From assembly GCA_027923505.1 (NCBI GenBank), contig BROI01000005.1, forward strand, positions 1,054,001-1,118,000: a DNA stretch of 64,000 bases. Reading direction: 5' to 3'. The translations under genes were made by a program, and so were the position numbers. Below, in pieces: positions 40,499 through 51,693 of this stretch. The notes below the pieces were generated by a model. That model did not search any database, was not told the DNA's origin, and saw only the letters and a list, made by a program, of their open reading frames with translations. Positions within the stretch are counted from its first letter, which is position 1; every line of letters begins with the position of its first letter. The stretch comes from Mayamaea pseudoterrestris (Eukaryota; Bacillariophyta; Bacillariophyceae; Sellaphorales; Sellaphoraceae).

Positions 40499-42682
40499 TC
40501 ACAATCGTATTTCACATCGTAAGTGATCATCAGTGGTGCCTCGCATTTCCCACTCAGGATCAAAATATCCCTCCACGCCCACCCGAAAATCCATCGATAC
40601 ACGGGTAAATATTGTCTCATTTGGATTCACATAATGACGACAGGAACTACCATGAAAAGCAACCACCTTGCCAAGCGTGGCTGCTAACGGATGGAAGTTT
40701 CCAATGTTGGGTTCTGATTCAGCCCAAAGATCAACTTTAGTCAAAGCTCTGTCAGTGAACGGTATCCAGAAGTTGAGCTCGCCATTTTGATGACCGTACT
40801 CAGCGTCGTTGTGAGCTTGCACCTGTGACCAGGCGGGGCCCGGCTGCAAGCGAATCGTCGGCGGCCGCTGATAGAAAAATGCAACACTACCTTCCATTTC
40901 AGTCGCAACTTCCAGAGCCACAAGGCGTCGCTTCACATATGGCAAAATATCGTCGACGACAAGCTTGTCAAATGCTTTGAGAAATAGTTCGTCATTGTGT
41001 AAAACCTCAGATAGATAGCGCTGAGCCTCCTCGCATTGTCCCCCATTCGCCGTTCGCCAGGTCGATGACGGAGGAACAACAAAATCTTCCAGGCGGTCGC
41101 TATCGTTTCGAAAGGCTCCTACAATCTGCGGATCGCATTGACGCAACATACATCGAACCGATGCAATTAATGCTTCCAAATTCTCCGCCGACTCCAATGC
41201 AAACACCGCTTCCTTTACTAATTCCTGTGGTAGCCATGGCGTGCCAGTTTCCGATCCCTCTCTGTTGCGAGGAAGAGGGTCATGTTTTCGATCACGCTTG
41301 TGACATTTGACGCGATGGGCAGACGACCGCAGCGTCGGTATTCCAGACAAATACGGCCAGTCAATTTGTTTGGCTGCTTCTCGTCGGCTTACATAATGCT
41401 TCAAATGACCGTTACCGACATCGTCGTCAGTGACAAAAGAAGAAGGTTCGATCCTCAGTATGGCTTTATGGTTGTTCGGTACACAGTAAATGGCACCGTT
41501 TGGTGCGACGGTCCCACCTTCCCATTTCGCCAAGCCCTTGTGAGGCGCAGGCAACTGCCAGGTGGTTATAATCGGCGGATCTGTTCGATAATCAATCTGT
41601 AAAACGCTCTCGGCTGCAAGTGGAATGGCGAACACAAGGCGTTCATTCGTAAGCGACACTCCATTCTGCCACTTGTTTTGGCAGAGGCGCTCTAGTCGTT
41701 GCTCATACACATTAGGACCAACTTGTCGAACCGTTCTGGCAACTGGATCAATCTGCAGTACCCGTTCGCTTCCACTAGGAAAGCAATAGACCATACCGTC
41801 CGATCCAGCCGATGCACCTAAAAATTTGTATCGCTTGTCGCGCCGATGTCTTCCTGTGACGATAACATTTGAGTCTCCCAACTGAAAGAGCTCAGGCTCT
41901 GGATATCCTGGCCGAATAACGAGCACACTGTCGGCATTGGCCGGTACCGATACTATGTCCCCATTTGAGGCTCCTGATGCACCATGCCACTTATGACCGC
42001 CACTGCCGAAGTTACCATGTAGAGTAACACCAGTATCTGGATGAATGCGCAATACGTGCGCACTATCGTGGGGAATACCGTAAATAGCATTATCAGGAGG
42101 TCGGCCCACGACTCCGCCATACCATTTCCAGCGTCCCTCCAACGCGGACCCAAATAAATGAAGTGAATCCGTCGCAGGATCAATGCAGAGTACATGGAGA
42201 GCCGACTGGGGGATCGTGTAAATCTTGCCGTCCGCTGGACAAACGGAACCGCCATGATACTTCCACTCAAGTTTTCGTTGCTGCTCCGCAAGCTGAAGGT
42301 CATTCTTGTATAATACTTCGTAAGGAATGGGAATGGTTGTGACTTGGTTTGTCTTTGTATCGATTCGAAGGACTGAATCGGCGTGACACGGTAAACCGTA
42401 AATGATGTCATTGACAACAATTCCTCGCAGCCATTTGAACTTCCCGGGCCATTTCGGACCGATTCTCTTGACTTTGTTTGTATCAATGTCGCATACCATT
42501 ACTCGAGGCGCATGTCCAGGAATGCAGTAAAAGCTGCGATCCACAACTTCACCTCCAAGATACAATGTCTGGCCCTGCAGAGGTTCATCGCCATCGTCGG
42601 ACTCGCTCTCGCACCACAAATACTGCAGTTTTGGACCTTTTTCGTAATCGATGCAATCACGAGGGAGTGCGTTGTTGTCCAT
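40499..42682 (-). CDS. Beta-propeller repeat protein fused to a StrG-like 2-oxoglutarate/Fe(II) oxygenase
   Basis: Single exon, ATG at 42682, 727 aa. Residues ~35-415 hold about seven repeats of ~50-55 residues with the pattern KWxGG...NGxIYxIPxxAxxVLxIDPxT, as a beta-propeller would have (for example KWYGGVVGRPPDNAIYGIP, then HVLRIHPDTG). Residues ~480-590 are helical. The C-terminal domain (about 590-727) has QAHNDAEYGHQNGELNFWIPF with His624 and Asp626 as the HxD metal pair, VAFHGSSCRHYV with the candidate distal His683, and TRVSMDFRV with the candidate 2-oxoglutarate Arg694. This matches the streptomycin-biosynthesis StrG / phytanoyl-dioxygenase-like group. The substrate is unknown; the propeller may recruit it. 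No signal peptide is visible. Fe(II) ligation is inferred from the motif spacing. Confidence 0.8.
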   Translation of the reverse strand: MDNNALPRDCIDYEKGPKLQYLWCESESDDGDEPLQGQTLYLGGEVVDRSFYCIPGHAPRVMVCDIDTNKVKRIGPKWPGKFKWLRGIVVNDIIYGLPCHADSVLRIDTKTNQVTTIPIPYEVLYKNDLQLAEQQRKLEWKYHGGSVCPADGKIYTIPQSALHVLCIDPATDSLHLFGSALEGRWKWYGGVVGRPPDNAIYGIPHDSAHVLRIHPDTGVTLHGNFGSGGHKWHGASGASNGDIVSVPANADSVLVIRPGYPEPELFQLGDSNVIVTGRHRRDKRYKFLGASAGSDGMVYCFPSGSERVLQIDPVARTVRQVGPNVYEQRLERLCQNKWQNGVSLTNERLVFAIPLAAESVLQIDYRTDPPIITTWQLPAPHKGLAKWEGGTVAPNGAIYCVPNNHKAILRIEPSSFVTDDDVGNGHLKHYVSRREAAKQIDWPYLSGIPTLRSSAHRVKCHKRDRKHDPLPRNREGSETGTPWLPQELVKEAVFALESAENLEALIASVRCMLRQCDPQIVGAFRNDSDRLEDFVVPPSSTWRTANGGQCEEAQRYLSEVLHNDELFLKAFDKLVVDDILPYVKRRLVALEVATEMEGSVAFFYQRPPTIRLQPGPAWSQVQAHNDAEYGHQNGELNFWIPFTDRALTKVDLWAESEPNIGNFHPLAATLGKVVAFHGSSCRHYVNPNETIFTRVSMDFRVGVEGYFDPEWEMRGTTDDHLRCEIRL

Positions 42683-43152
42683 ATTAAACAGGATAACTCA
42701 GAATAACTGGCTTAAGAAAGTGCCACTGTATGCATAGTCAGAATGGTCTGCTCTTCATGTTGTCGCCAAGCGAGAAAATTTCGTGGCGGAGCCTGAATAC
42801 CGGAGCGAGTTAATTCTCTCGAAGTTCATAGCTATGTCACACGATGTTTGTCCCTGCTAAATTTAAAGTTTGTGATAGTCTCATGCCGAAATGAAGTGTA
42901 CGGTACTTTGTATAATATAATTCATAACATGCAATTGACAGCTACAAGGAACTGAGATATCGATCGGTATGTTTCTACTGAGCGACTTGGTGATGTAATT
43001 AATCTTTTTGCACATGCATCTTTACAGCTTAGCTCGTCAAGTTTCGCGAACATTCATCCTTGACAGCTACCGGTAGATGACGATTATAGTAGTACTGTTA
43101 GCATAATAATTACGTAAAACGACTTGTTGAACGTATCAGATAATGTGCATAT
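42683..43152. other. Intergenic with a CTACCGGTAG palindrome
   Basis: About 470 bp between the 5' end of the propeller-oxygenase gene and the 3' end of the dipeptidase gene. It carries CTACCGGTAG at 43067-43076. No gene seen. Confidence 0.5.
43067..43076. repeat. CTACCGGTAG palindrome
   Basis: Intergenic copy of the 10-bp palindrome. Confidence 0.9.
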
Positions 43153-44910
43153 CTACATTTCACATTTGCACCGAAAACCGCGCATGAAGGCTCCGGGAAC
43201 CAAGAGCTCCACTTCGGTCAACGGAGCACATCGACAGGACGACGGCTTGGGCCCTTCAATCTTACCAAGCTCATGCAGGTACAATCCCAGCGTCTTGATT
43301 CCATTCATAAGATTCTTGACGTTATACTTTTCGTTCTGTGAGTGAGCCATGTCGTCGCATGCCCCAATTGGTAGAAGCAAGACATTCATACCCGTTGCAT
43401 CCTCGAGAGCGGATGTAATCGGTATGCTGCCACCTTCACGCGTGTATTCTGGTTCGCATCCATAAACACGTTTTATAGCTGCGGCGGCCGCCTTATAGTT
43501 GGGATGATTCGGCGATGATAGCCACGACTTTGCGCCATGAATCATTCTGCACGAAAACGTGTTGGGCGATTCGGTCTGCATCATAATGAGATTATTAGTG
43601 TGAGCACAACAATGCACGAACTTAACATAGCGCAACCCGAAACGCACCAGGACCATTTGCTCAGCAACATGAGCTTTGACTAACTCCTCAATCTTGCTGA
43701 CGTCTTGGTCCGGGACAAGCCGAAGCGAGAACTTGCCAATCACTTTCGCTGGAATGACAGGCACCAATTCCACTAAACGCACCCTGTATTCCATGTATGG
43801 ACAATGTTGGAAATCTCCATCTGGACATGAGCAGCGTTTTTTTGTCGTCGTGCAAAAGTTTTCCGGACGTAATTCTGTTCTCTGCAGCGTACTCATCGAG
43901 GTTGAAGTCAATTGAATCGTAAAAAGCTTCCTCTTCAGGTGTGACATGCTTGACTTCGTCCATAATACCTTTTACAAGAATATTACCGTGTGAATCAACA
44001 AGTGTGCTCATCACTTTGACTAGATCCGTCATTGCTTCGTGCACAGTTCCACCAAGAACACCCTGTGCGAGGATTAATTGTGAGCGTCCTACAATCCCTT
44101 TCTCACTTGCATGTCACCCATGACCCGCAACTCACCGAGTGCAAGTCCTGCTCGCATCCCTGAACGGCCAACTCGAAGTACGCCATGCCACGAAGACCGT
44201 ATGTTAGACACGGTTTGTGCTTGCCGATCCAGTAATTATCCGAGATGCAAAAGAAGTCAACGTCACACAAGAAGCCGTCATTTTTCGCTTCCTCGTGAAT
44301 TGTTTCAAATAGGCCGTCGCTCCCAAACTCTTCCATTCCTTCAAATAATAGCTTGATGTTCACCGGCAAGTCAATTCCAAGTTCTTGGTGCGCCTCTATA
44401 ACCCAGAGCCATGAAAGTGCTGGACCCTTGTCATCTGTCGAGCCACGACCGTACAATTTCCCGTTCTTCTCAGTCAATACAAACGGATCCGTTTCCCACC
44501 CGTCTTCCTTGTCGGCTGGCTGGACGTCCAAATGCCCGTATACACAAAGAGTCTTTTTATTAGGATTTTTCGCCCACTCTGCCATGAGAATGGGCGGCAG
44601 TGAGCGCTTGTCAGTGGCTGCTGGGTTCGGCTGAAGCTTGACGAATCCTCCGAGTTTCCGAATCTCAGCAGTCGTCCATTCCATCATACGAACAATATCA
44701 TTTAAATGTCCCGGATCCGCTGATATGGAAGGGATGCTGTGGAGACGAAGGTACAACAAAAGATGTTTAGCCAGTGATATATTTGTTCTCAGCCACCGGA
44801 ATATGACGGAGCCAATCTTACGCCACCGCTTCTGCAAGTCGATCAATGTACAGCTGCCTGCGCTGATCGACATGATCGAAAAATCTGGATTGAACGTCAG
44901 CGTCGGTCAT
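43153..44910 (-). CDS. CNDP-type metallo-dipeptidase (M20), with an apparent frameshift
   Basis: Four exons on the minus strand: 44910-44822, 44736-44136, 44062-43648 and 43575-43153, with introns of 85, 73 and 72 bp. The product (about 508 aa) matches cytosolic non-specific dipeptidase, a di-zinc or di-manganese exopeptidase: YGHLDVQPAD, YGRGSTDDKGP, FEGMEEFGSDG, ISDNYWIG, DLHS-GVLGGTVHEAMTDL, RWRFPTLSIHGIQGAFSGIGA, VIPAKVIGKFSLRLVPDQD, REGGSIPIT and AHSQNEK. All metal ligands are present. Within exon 3, GAFSGIGA (ending 43760) and VIPAKVIGKF (from 43758) are on different frames with a single base between them, and homologues carry about two more residues there (KT). No intron fits. So there is a net frame change near 43759: a real lesion, an allele or a sequence error. 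The rest of the gene is well conserved, which favours a recent or technical cause. Confidence 0.85.
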
Positions 44911-45348
44911 GATTGTGTCCCTATCAAAGTTCTTCTAAAGTGTGGACCACCGCGAGAAAGTTGATGATTTGACGTGGGATGCACGTGGATGATGGAAATC
45001 GGACTCGTCGTCCGCGATATCCTTGTACCTCTGCGTTCTGTGCTATGCATCGCTCCGGTTTTCGCTGCGACAGAGATGTAGTTTTCCTTCATCAACGACA
45101 GTTTAGGTATGGTGCAACCAGTTCCAAAGACCGCCGCGACAAGTTTGCGCAACGAGGCTTGATAGCATTTCTGTCGCAGTTACTTGAAAGGCTCGTCTCC
45201 CTGACACAGTGCAAACGATTGAAGCTATGGTGCATTACTACCTGCAGTCATACTATACGTGCTTTACTACTATCTATTTTGAATTTTTGACTGCCACTAG
45301 CACTACCACAGTATTATTCACGACCGACCAAAGTACAAACAAACAGTA
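44911..45348. other. Intergenic, no gene seen
   Basis: About 440 bp between the dipeptidase 5' end and the transporter 3' end. Short frames without domains. Confidence 0.45.
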
Positions 45349-47334
45349 CTACTCGGAGCTTTGTCGAACTAGCAGCGGATTCGACTCCTCATCGTTGCTA
45401 GTTTCTAGACCCTTCATCAGAGCTCCAGCCATGATTGGCTTACCTCCGTTATTACTCATTAACACACCGACTCCCGGCACCACCGGTGCGCTCCTGTACA
45501 AACTAGAAATAGTGCTTCGCTTCATTCTTGCCTCGGATTTCTTCTTCGGTCCAAACACTGACGAGCCACCAGCTCGCATCGAGCCAGACTTGTACAAGAC
45601 CGGACCAGTTCCGTACTTCAAGTATGCCGTATGACGCTTGGCGCGTATCAAAGGAGATTCATCACCCGCGCGACGTGGAGGCCGCTGCGGCGTCTTAGGC
45701 GACTTGAGCATGTCAACTGCCTGCTCCTCTATGCTTTCGACAAAACGCCTAACCGGCGGCAACATGTTTACCATCACACCGATGATCGAGATGGCAAACA
45801 AAACCCAAAAATAGGAACCAACATGCGCTGTCGCGTAATGATCCAATCGACCAATATTGGGAGTTCCATTGGAACTATTGAAACATCCTTTAAACAGTTG
45901 GTACAATGCAATACAAATCACATTCGGCAACCCACCTATGCAGAAAAGGTTTAACGCACTCGCGAGCACCTTGTTTTCCGGCGGCGCTGCCGTAAATGCC
46001 ACCTCGTAGGCAGCACTGACTGCGAAAATTTCGCCGGCTCCGATCAGGCAGTACGATAAGCATTGCCACAAGACAGAAATTGACTTTCCTGTCGAGTGGT
46101 ACACATGATGGATCCGCGCCTCGACGAATAATGCCCACAGTATTGCCATTGCGCCCAATAAAGATCCCAGGGCAAACTTATACGTTGTGGGCATCTTGAT
46201 GTTTCGTGCCGCAAGCGCAGGATAGAAAAAGTGCCCAATCAAGTACCCAAATAGTAAGACAGCTATGGCATCCGTGTTGTTCATGGTGGATGCATCAATG
46301 TAGTGAAACGCCTTGCGCATAACATTGCCCTGGATGATGAATGTCGTCGCCATTTGCGAGTAAGCAATGTTGAAGGGAATCACCAAAAGAGAGATTCGAA
46401 AAATGGCTAACAGTCCCATATTCGCGGAACCTGGCGGCCCTGGTGCAGGCGTCGACTTCTTTGTCTTCTTCTCAGGTGCGCATTTCACATAGCGGGAACT
46501 TCCACTCAAAAACACAAGGATTCCGACAGTCATGGCCACCACCGGAGTAAAGTACGCATATGTCACATTGGTTTGAGCCATGACTGGAACGACAATTCCA
46601 CCAATCAATGCTCCAATGTTGATGCACATGTAGAAGGAAACATAATAGCTTTCGATTAGAGACGACTGCAACAATGGGTGGAATTGCCGGGCACCAAAGA
46701 CGTTGACCATGCTTTTGAGAATCCCAGTTCCCATGGGCCACAATAAAAGTAATCCAAAGCGTAGAGCCATCGTGTTGAACTCTTTGCCAAGAAAGCCTGG
46801 AATGGTTGTCGCGGCAATCAAAACAAGCCCAGGCAAGTAAAAGCATAACGACCCGCAAAGAATGCTCCAGTAATCTCCGAGTACCGAGTCTGAAAGATAC
46901 GCGCCTATAAAGGGCATTGAATAGGCGACTGCGACAGAAATGGAAACGTAAGTCGATGCATCAACCGCATGCATCCCTGCGTTCCAATTTTTATCATAGG
47001 TTCCAGTCAAGTACGACGTCTGCGTCATATTTATTGCGTAGAATGAAAACCTTTCAATGAGCTCCACAATCAAGATGTACAAGACAGAATAAGTCATTGG
47101 ATTCAGTGCATGGCGAGTGTCCGTTCCAAACTCCGTGACATGGCGAAGCGGACGTCCCTTATCGCCACTGAGGCACTCGTCAGGAAGAAGAGACAGCTGC
47201 TCCGGTTGAGAAACATTGTTTGGGAGATCGTCCGAGTCGTCTGAGAGTGTTGGTGATGGAGGCATGGACGCTTGACGCGAGGTGCCGCCGAGGAGACTGG
47301 ACCCCTCATCAGGTCGATCGGCATTCGTCGCCAT
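45349..47334 (-). CDS. POT/PTR2-family proton-coupled oligopeptide transporter
   Basis: Single exon, first ATG at 47334, 661 aa. About twelve membrane segments follow a ~90-residue acidic cytosolic tail. Family signatures: LIVELIERFSFYAINM in TM1 (the ExxERFxYY motif, here with one change), PFIGAYLSDSVLGDYWSIL for the loop after TM2-3, and SFYMCINIGALIGG for the PTR2 signature FYxxINxGSL. These import di- and tripeptides (or, in plants, nitrate) with protons across the plasma membrane. The C-terminus is a ~100-residue basic cytosolic tail (RPPRRAGDESP, KKKSEARMKRS), longer than usual. In its neighbourhood a CNDP dipeptidase lies on the same strand downstream. Peptide import and dipeptide hydrolysis would fit together, but there is no evidence of co-regulation. 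Confidence 0.9.
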   Translation of the reverse strand: MATNADRPDEGSSLLGGTSRQASMPPSPTLSDDSDDLPNNVSQPEQLSLLPDECLSGDKGRPLRHVTEFGTDTRHALNPMTYSVLYILIVELIERFSFYAINMTQTSYLTGTYDKNWNAGMHAVDASTYVSISVAVAYSMPFIGAYLSDSVLGDYWSILCGSLCFYLPGLVLIAATTIPGFLGKEFNTMALRFGLLLLWPMGTGILKSMVNVFGARQFHPLLQSSLIESYYVSFYMCINIGALIGGIVVPVMAQTNVTYAYFTPVVAMTVGILVFLSGSSRYVKCAPEKKTKKSTPAPGPPGSANMGLLAIFRISLLVIPFNIAYSQMATTFIIQGNVMRKAFHYIDASTMNNTDAIAVLLFGYLIGHFFYPALAARNIKMPTTYKFALGSLLGAMAILWALFVEARIHHVYHSTGKSISVLWQCLSYCLIGAGEIFAVSAAYEVAFTAAPPENKVLASALNLFCIGGLPNVICIALYQLFKGCFNSSNGTPNIGRLDHYATAHVGSYFWVLFAISIIGVMVNMLPPVRRFVESIEEQAVDMLKSPKTPQRPPRRAGDESPLIRAKRHTAYLKYGTGPVLYKSGSMRAGGSSVFGPKKKSEARMKRSTISSLYRSAPVVPGVGVLMSNNGGKPIMAGALMKGLETSNDEESNPLLVRQSSE

Positions 47335-47979
47335 GGACAAACGCTAATATCGCGATCAAGAACAAGACCTACAATTAACAGTAGATTGTTTTCCCTCGGA
47401 GAGCTATGAGTGTGTGCTATGGCCCGTCAGTACGGAAGTGCCGAAGGGGGAAGAAGAAGTGAGAAGAAGGCCGGCGAGTCGATGGACATGAACATGCGAT
47501 CGGCAGCAGGCGCGGCCGATCGAGTCATGCACGACCAGGTCATTATGAAAAGCTGTCGTATGAGAACGTAGAACGCCACTTTTCAATATTCTTTAACCGG
47601 ATGTGATTGACTGTGAGTTGCGCTGTGCCTCGACTCTAACAAACCATTCCGACTCCAGAACACATTCGCGGGGTGGGGAGGTGGCAGGATCAATGGTTTC
47701 ACAGAGCCTGCGAAGACTTTTACGCGCTCCGCGCACACAAAGACTGCCAAACAGTGGTGCCAACAATTTTAGTCTATGTGGAACAGAAGGAGAGGCTAGA
47801 GATTGCAGTAATTGAGTGGTAATTGATGGCTCTCTGAGAGCATACTCCTAAAGTATAGCAATGTGTTTGGGATAGCTAACACGTTTATTATTAGACATCA
47901 TTGCATGCACCACAACCATGACATCATCTAGGTCACAGCTGCAGTATTCCATGTAATGTCGTGAGACATGTCCGGATAT
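47335..47979. other. Intergenic, no gene seen
   Basis: About 650 bp between the transporter start and the satellite block. Probably the transporter promoter next to unassigned sequence. Confidence 0.45.
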
Positions 47980-48160
47980 ATCCTTCTGCAACCAACTCCA
48001 TTGTGCTACAGTGTGTGGCCTTCAATGACTCCCCCAATAGTCTTGTTCCATGAATTCTGTTCTGGCTATCCTTGGAGACACATATTTGGTGAGATTGGTG
48101 CATTACAGTCACTCCCAGCCCACGTGTAGCATCAGTTTGCTATATGGAATAATACAAGTC
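47980..48160. repeat. Satellite B, left flanking copy
   Basis: One copy of a ~170-bp repeat (GTGCTACAGTGTGTGGCCTT, then TGTTCCATGAATTCTGTTCT and CACGTGTAGCATCAGTT), which recurs on the right side of the satellite block. Confidence 0.8.
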
Positions 48161-48252
48161 CTCCAAGATATTTGCTAAAGAGATGATCTAAGGGCAAAGG
48201 GACATCACACATGAGGCATATGCAGCAAGTGCTGCTATTTCCGGCAACCCCT
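48161..48252. other. Junction between satellites B and A
   Basis: About 90 bp of apparently unique sequence between the left B copy and the first A monomer. Confidence 0.4.
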
Positions 48253-51200
48253 GGTGAGAAGTTCTCACCAGTCTCAGCCCGCAGATGCCATGACATTCAG
48301 ACACACCTACAGCAAGCCCGATAGGTGCCCAAATTACACCAGAATGGTGCCACCATCATTATTCAAGCTGCGCTACAAGATGGTAGGCTTGGCTGGTGTC
48401 TCAGGGGATGGCAATGTATTTGGCTATAACTTGTCACCAGTCTCAGCCCGCAGATGCCATGACATTCAGACACACCTACAGCAGGCCCAGTAGGTGCCCA
48501 AATTACAGCAGAATGATGCCAACGTCATTATTCAGGCCGCGCTACAAGATGGTTTGCCTGGCTGGTGTCTCAGGGGATGGCAATGTATTTGGTGACAACT
48601 TGACACCAGTCTCAGCCTGCAGATGCCATGACATTCAAACACACCTACAGCAGGCCCTGTAGGTGCCCAAACTACACCAGAATGGTGCCAACATCACAAT
48701 TCAAACTGCGCTACAAGATGGTAGGCTTGGCTGGTGTCTCAGGGGATGGCAATGTATTTGGTGACAACTTGTCACCAGTCTCAGCCTGCAGATGCCATGA
48801 CATTCAGACACACCTACAGCATGCCCGGTAGGTGCCCAAACTACACCAGAATGGTGCCAACATCCTTATTAAGGCTGCGCTACAAGATGGTATGTCGCGC
48901 TGGTGTCTCAGGGGATGGCAATGTATTTGGTGACAACTTGTCACCAGTCTCAGCCCGCAGATGCCATGACATTCAAACGCCCCTACAGCAAGCCCTGTAG
49001 GTGCCCAAACTACACCAGAATGGTGCCAACATCATTATTCAGGCCGCGCTACAAGATGGTATGCCTGGCTGGTGTCTCAGGGGATGGCAATGTATTTGGT
49101 GACAACTTGTCACCAGTCTCAGCCTGCAGATGCCATGACATTCAGACACACCTACAGCATGCCCTGTAGGTGCCCAAATTACACCAGAATGTTGACAACA
49201 TCCTTATTCAGGCTGCGCTACAAGATGGTTGACTTGGCTGGTGTCTCAGGGGATGGCAATGTATTTGGTGACAACTTGTCACCAGTCTCAGCCTGCAGAT
49301 GCCATGACATTCAGACACACCTGCAGCAGGCCCGGCAGGTGCCCAAATTACACCAGAATGATGTCAACATCATTACTCAGGCTGCGCTACAAGATGGTAG
49401 GCTTGGCTGGTGTCTCAGGGGATGGCAATGTATTTGGTGACAACTTGTCACCAGTCTCAGCCTGCAGATGCCGTGACATTCAAACACACCTACAGCAAGC
49501 CCTGTAGGTGCCCAAAATACACCAGAACGGTGCCAACATTATTATTAAGGCTGCGCTATAAGATGGTAGGCTTGGCTGGTGTCTCAGGGGATGGTAATGT
49601 ATTTGGTGACAACTTGTCACTAGTCTCAGCCTGCAGATGCCGTGACATTCAAACGCCCCTACAACAAGCCCTGTAGGTGCCCAAACTACACCAGAATGGT
49701 GCCAACATCATAATTCAAACTGCGCTAGAAGATGGTAGGCTTGGCTTGTGTCTTAGGGGATGGCACTGTATTTGGTGACAACTTGTCACCAGTCTCAGCC
49801 TGCAGATGCCATGACATTCAGACACACCTACAGCATGCCCGGTAGGTGCCCAAATTACACCAGAATGTTGCCAACATCCTTATTCAGGCTGCGCTACAAG
49901 ATGGTTGACTTGGCTGATGTCTCAGGGGATGGCAATGTATTTGGTGACAACTTGTCACCAGTCTCAGCCTGCAGATGCCATGACATTCAGACACACCTGC
50001 AGCAGGCCCGGCAGGTGCCCAAATTACACCAGAATGATGCCAACATAATTACTCAGGCTGCGCTACAAGATGGTAGGCTTGGCTGGTGTCTCAGGGGATG
50101 GCAATGTATTTGGTGACAACTTGTCACCAGTCTCAGCCTGCAGATGCCGTGACATTCAAACACACCTTCAGCAGGCCCGGCAGGTGCCCAGATTACACCA
50201 GAATGGTGCCAACATCATAATTCAAACTGCGCTAGAAGATGGTAGGCTTGGCTTGTGTCTTAGGGGATGGCAATGTATTTGGTGACAACTTGTCACCAGT
50301 CTCAGCCTGCAGATGCCATGACACTCAGACACACCTACAGCAAGCCCTGTAGGTGCCCAAAAACACCAGATCGGTGCCAACATCCTTATTCAGGCTGCGC
50401 TACAAGTCGGTAGGCTTGGCTGGTGTCTCAGGAGATGGTAATGTATTTGGTGACAACTTGTCACTAGTCTCAGCCTGCAGATGCCCTGACATTCAAACGC
50501 CCCTACAGCAAGCCCTGTAGGTGCCCAAACTACACCAGAATGGTGCCAACATCCTTATTCAGGCTGCGCTACAAGATGGTTGACTTGGCTGGTGTTGTAT
50601 TTGGTGACAACTTGTCACCAGCTGCAGATGCCATAACATTCAAACACACCTACAGCAAGCCCTGTAGGTGCCCAAAATACACCAGAATGATGCCAACATC
50701 ATTATGCAGGCTGCGCTACAAGATGGTAGGCTTGACTGGTGTCTCAGGGGATGGCAATGTATTTGGTGACAACTTGTCACCAGTCTCAGCCCGCAGATGC
50801 CATGACATTCAGACACACCTACAGCAAGCCCTGTAGGTACCCAAATTACACCAGAATGGTGCCAACATTATTATTAAGGCTGCGCTATAAGATGGTAGGC
50901 TTGGCTGGTGTCTCAGGGGATAGTAATGTATTTGGTGACAACTTGTCACTAGTCTCAGCCTGCAGATGCTGTGACATTCAAACGCCCCTACAACAAGCCC
51001 TGTAGGTGCCCAAACTACACCAGAATGGTGCCAACATCATAATTCAAACTGCGCTAGAAGATGGTAGGCTTGGCTTGTGTCTTAGGGGATGGCAATGTAT
51101 TTGGTGACAACTTGTCACCAGTCTCAGCCTGCAGATGCCATGACATTCAGACACACCTACAGCATGCCCGGTAGGTGCCCAAATTACACCAGAATGGTGC

Positions 51201-51693
51201 CAACATCCTTATTCAGGCTGCGCTACAAGATGGTTGACTTGGCTGGTGTCTCAGGGGATGGCAATGTATTTGGTGACAACTTGTCACCAGTCTCAGCCTG
51301 CAGATGCCGTGACATTCAAACACACCTACAGCAAGCCCTGTAGGTGCCCAAAAACACCAGATCGGTGCCAACATTATAACTTAGGCTGCGCTACAAGATG
51401 GTAGGCTTGGCTGGTGTCTCAGGGGATGGCAATGTATTTGGTGACAACTTGTCACCAGTCTCAACCCGCAGATGCCATGACATTCAGACACACCTACAGC
51501 AGGCCCTGTAGGTGCCCAAATTACACCAGAATGGTGCCAACATCCTTATTCAGGCTGCGCTACAAGATGGTTGACTTGGCTGGTGTCTCAGGGGATGGCA
51601 ATGTATTTGGTGACAACTTGTCACCAGTCTCAGCCCGCAGATGCCATGACATTCAGACACACCTACAGCAGGCCCTGTAGGTGCCCAAATTAT
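48253..51693. repeat. Higher-order repeat, copy 1 (3,441 bp)
   Basis: Starts at the variant palindrome GGTGAGAAGTTCTCACC. About 20.4 monomers whose individual variants recur in the same order exactly 3,441 bp later. I noticed no difference from copy 2. Confidence 0.9.

Noticed and set aside
43700-43800. Programmed +1 frameshift in the dipeptidase
   Set aside because: No slow stop codon or known shift site at the junction, and family residues are missing there. A lesion or sequence error is simpler.
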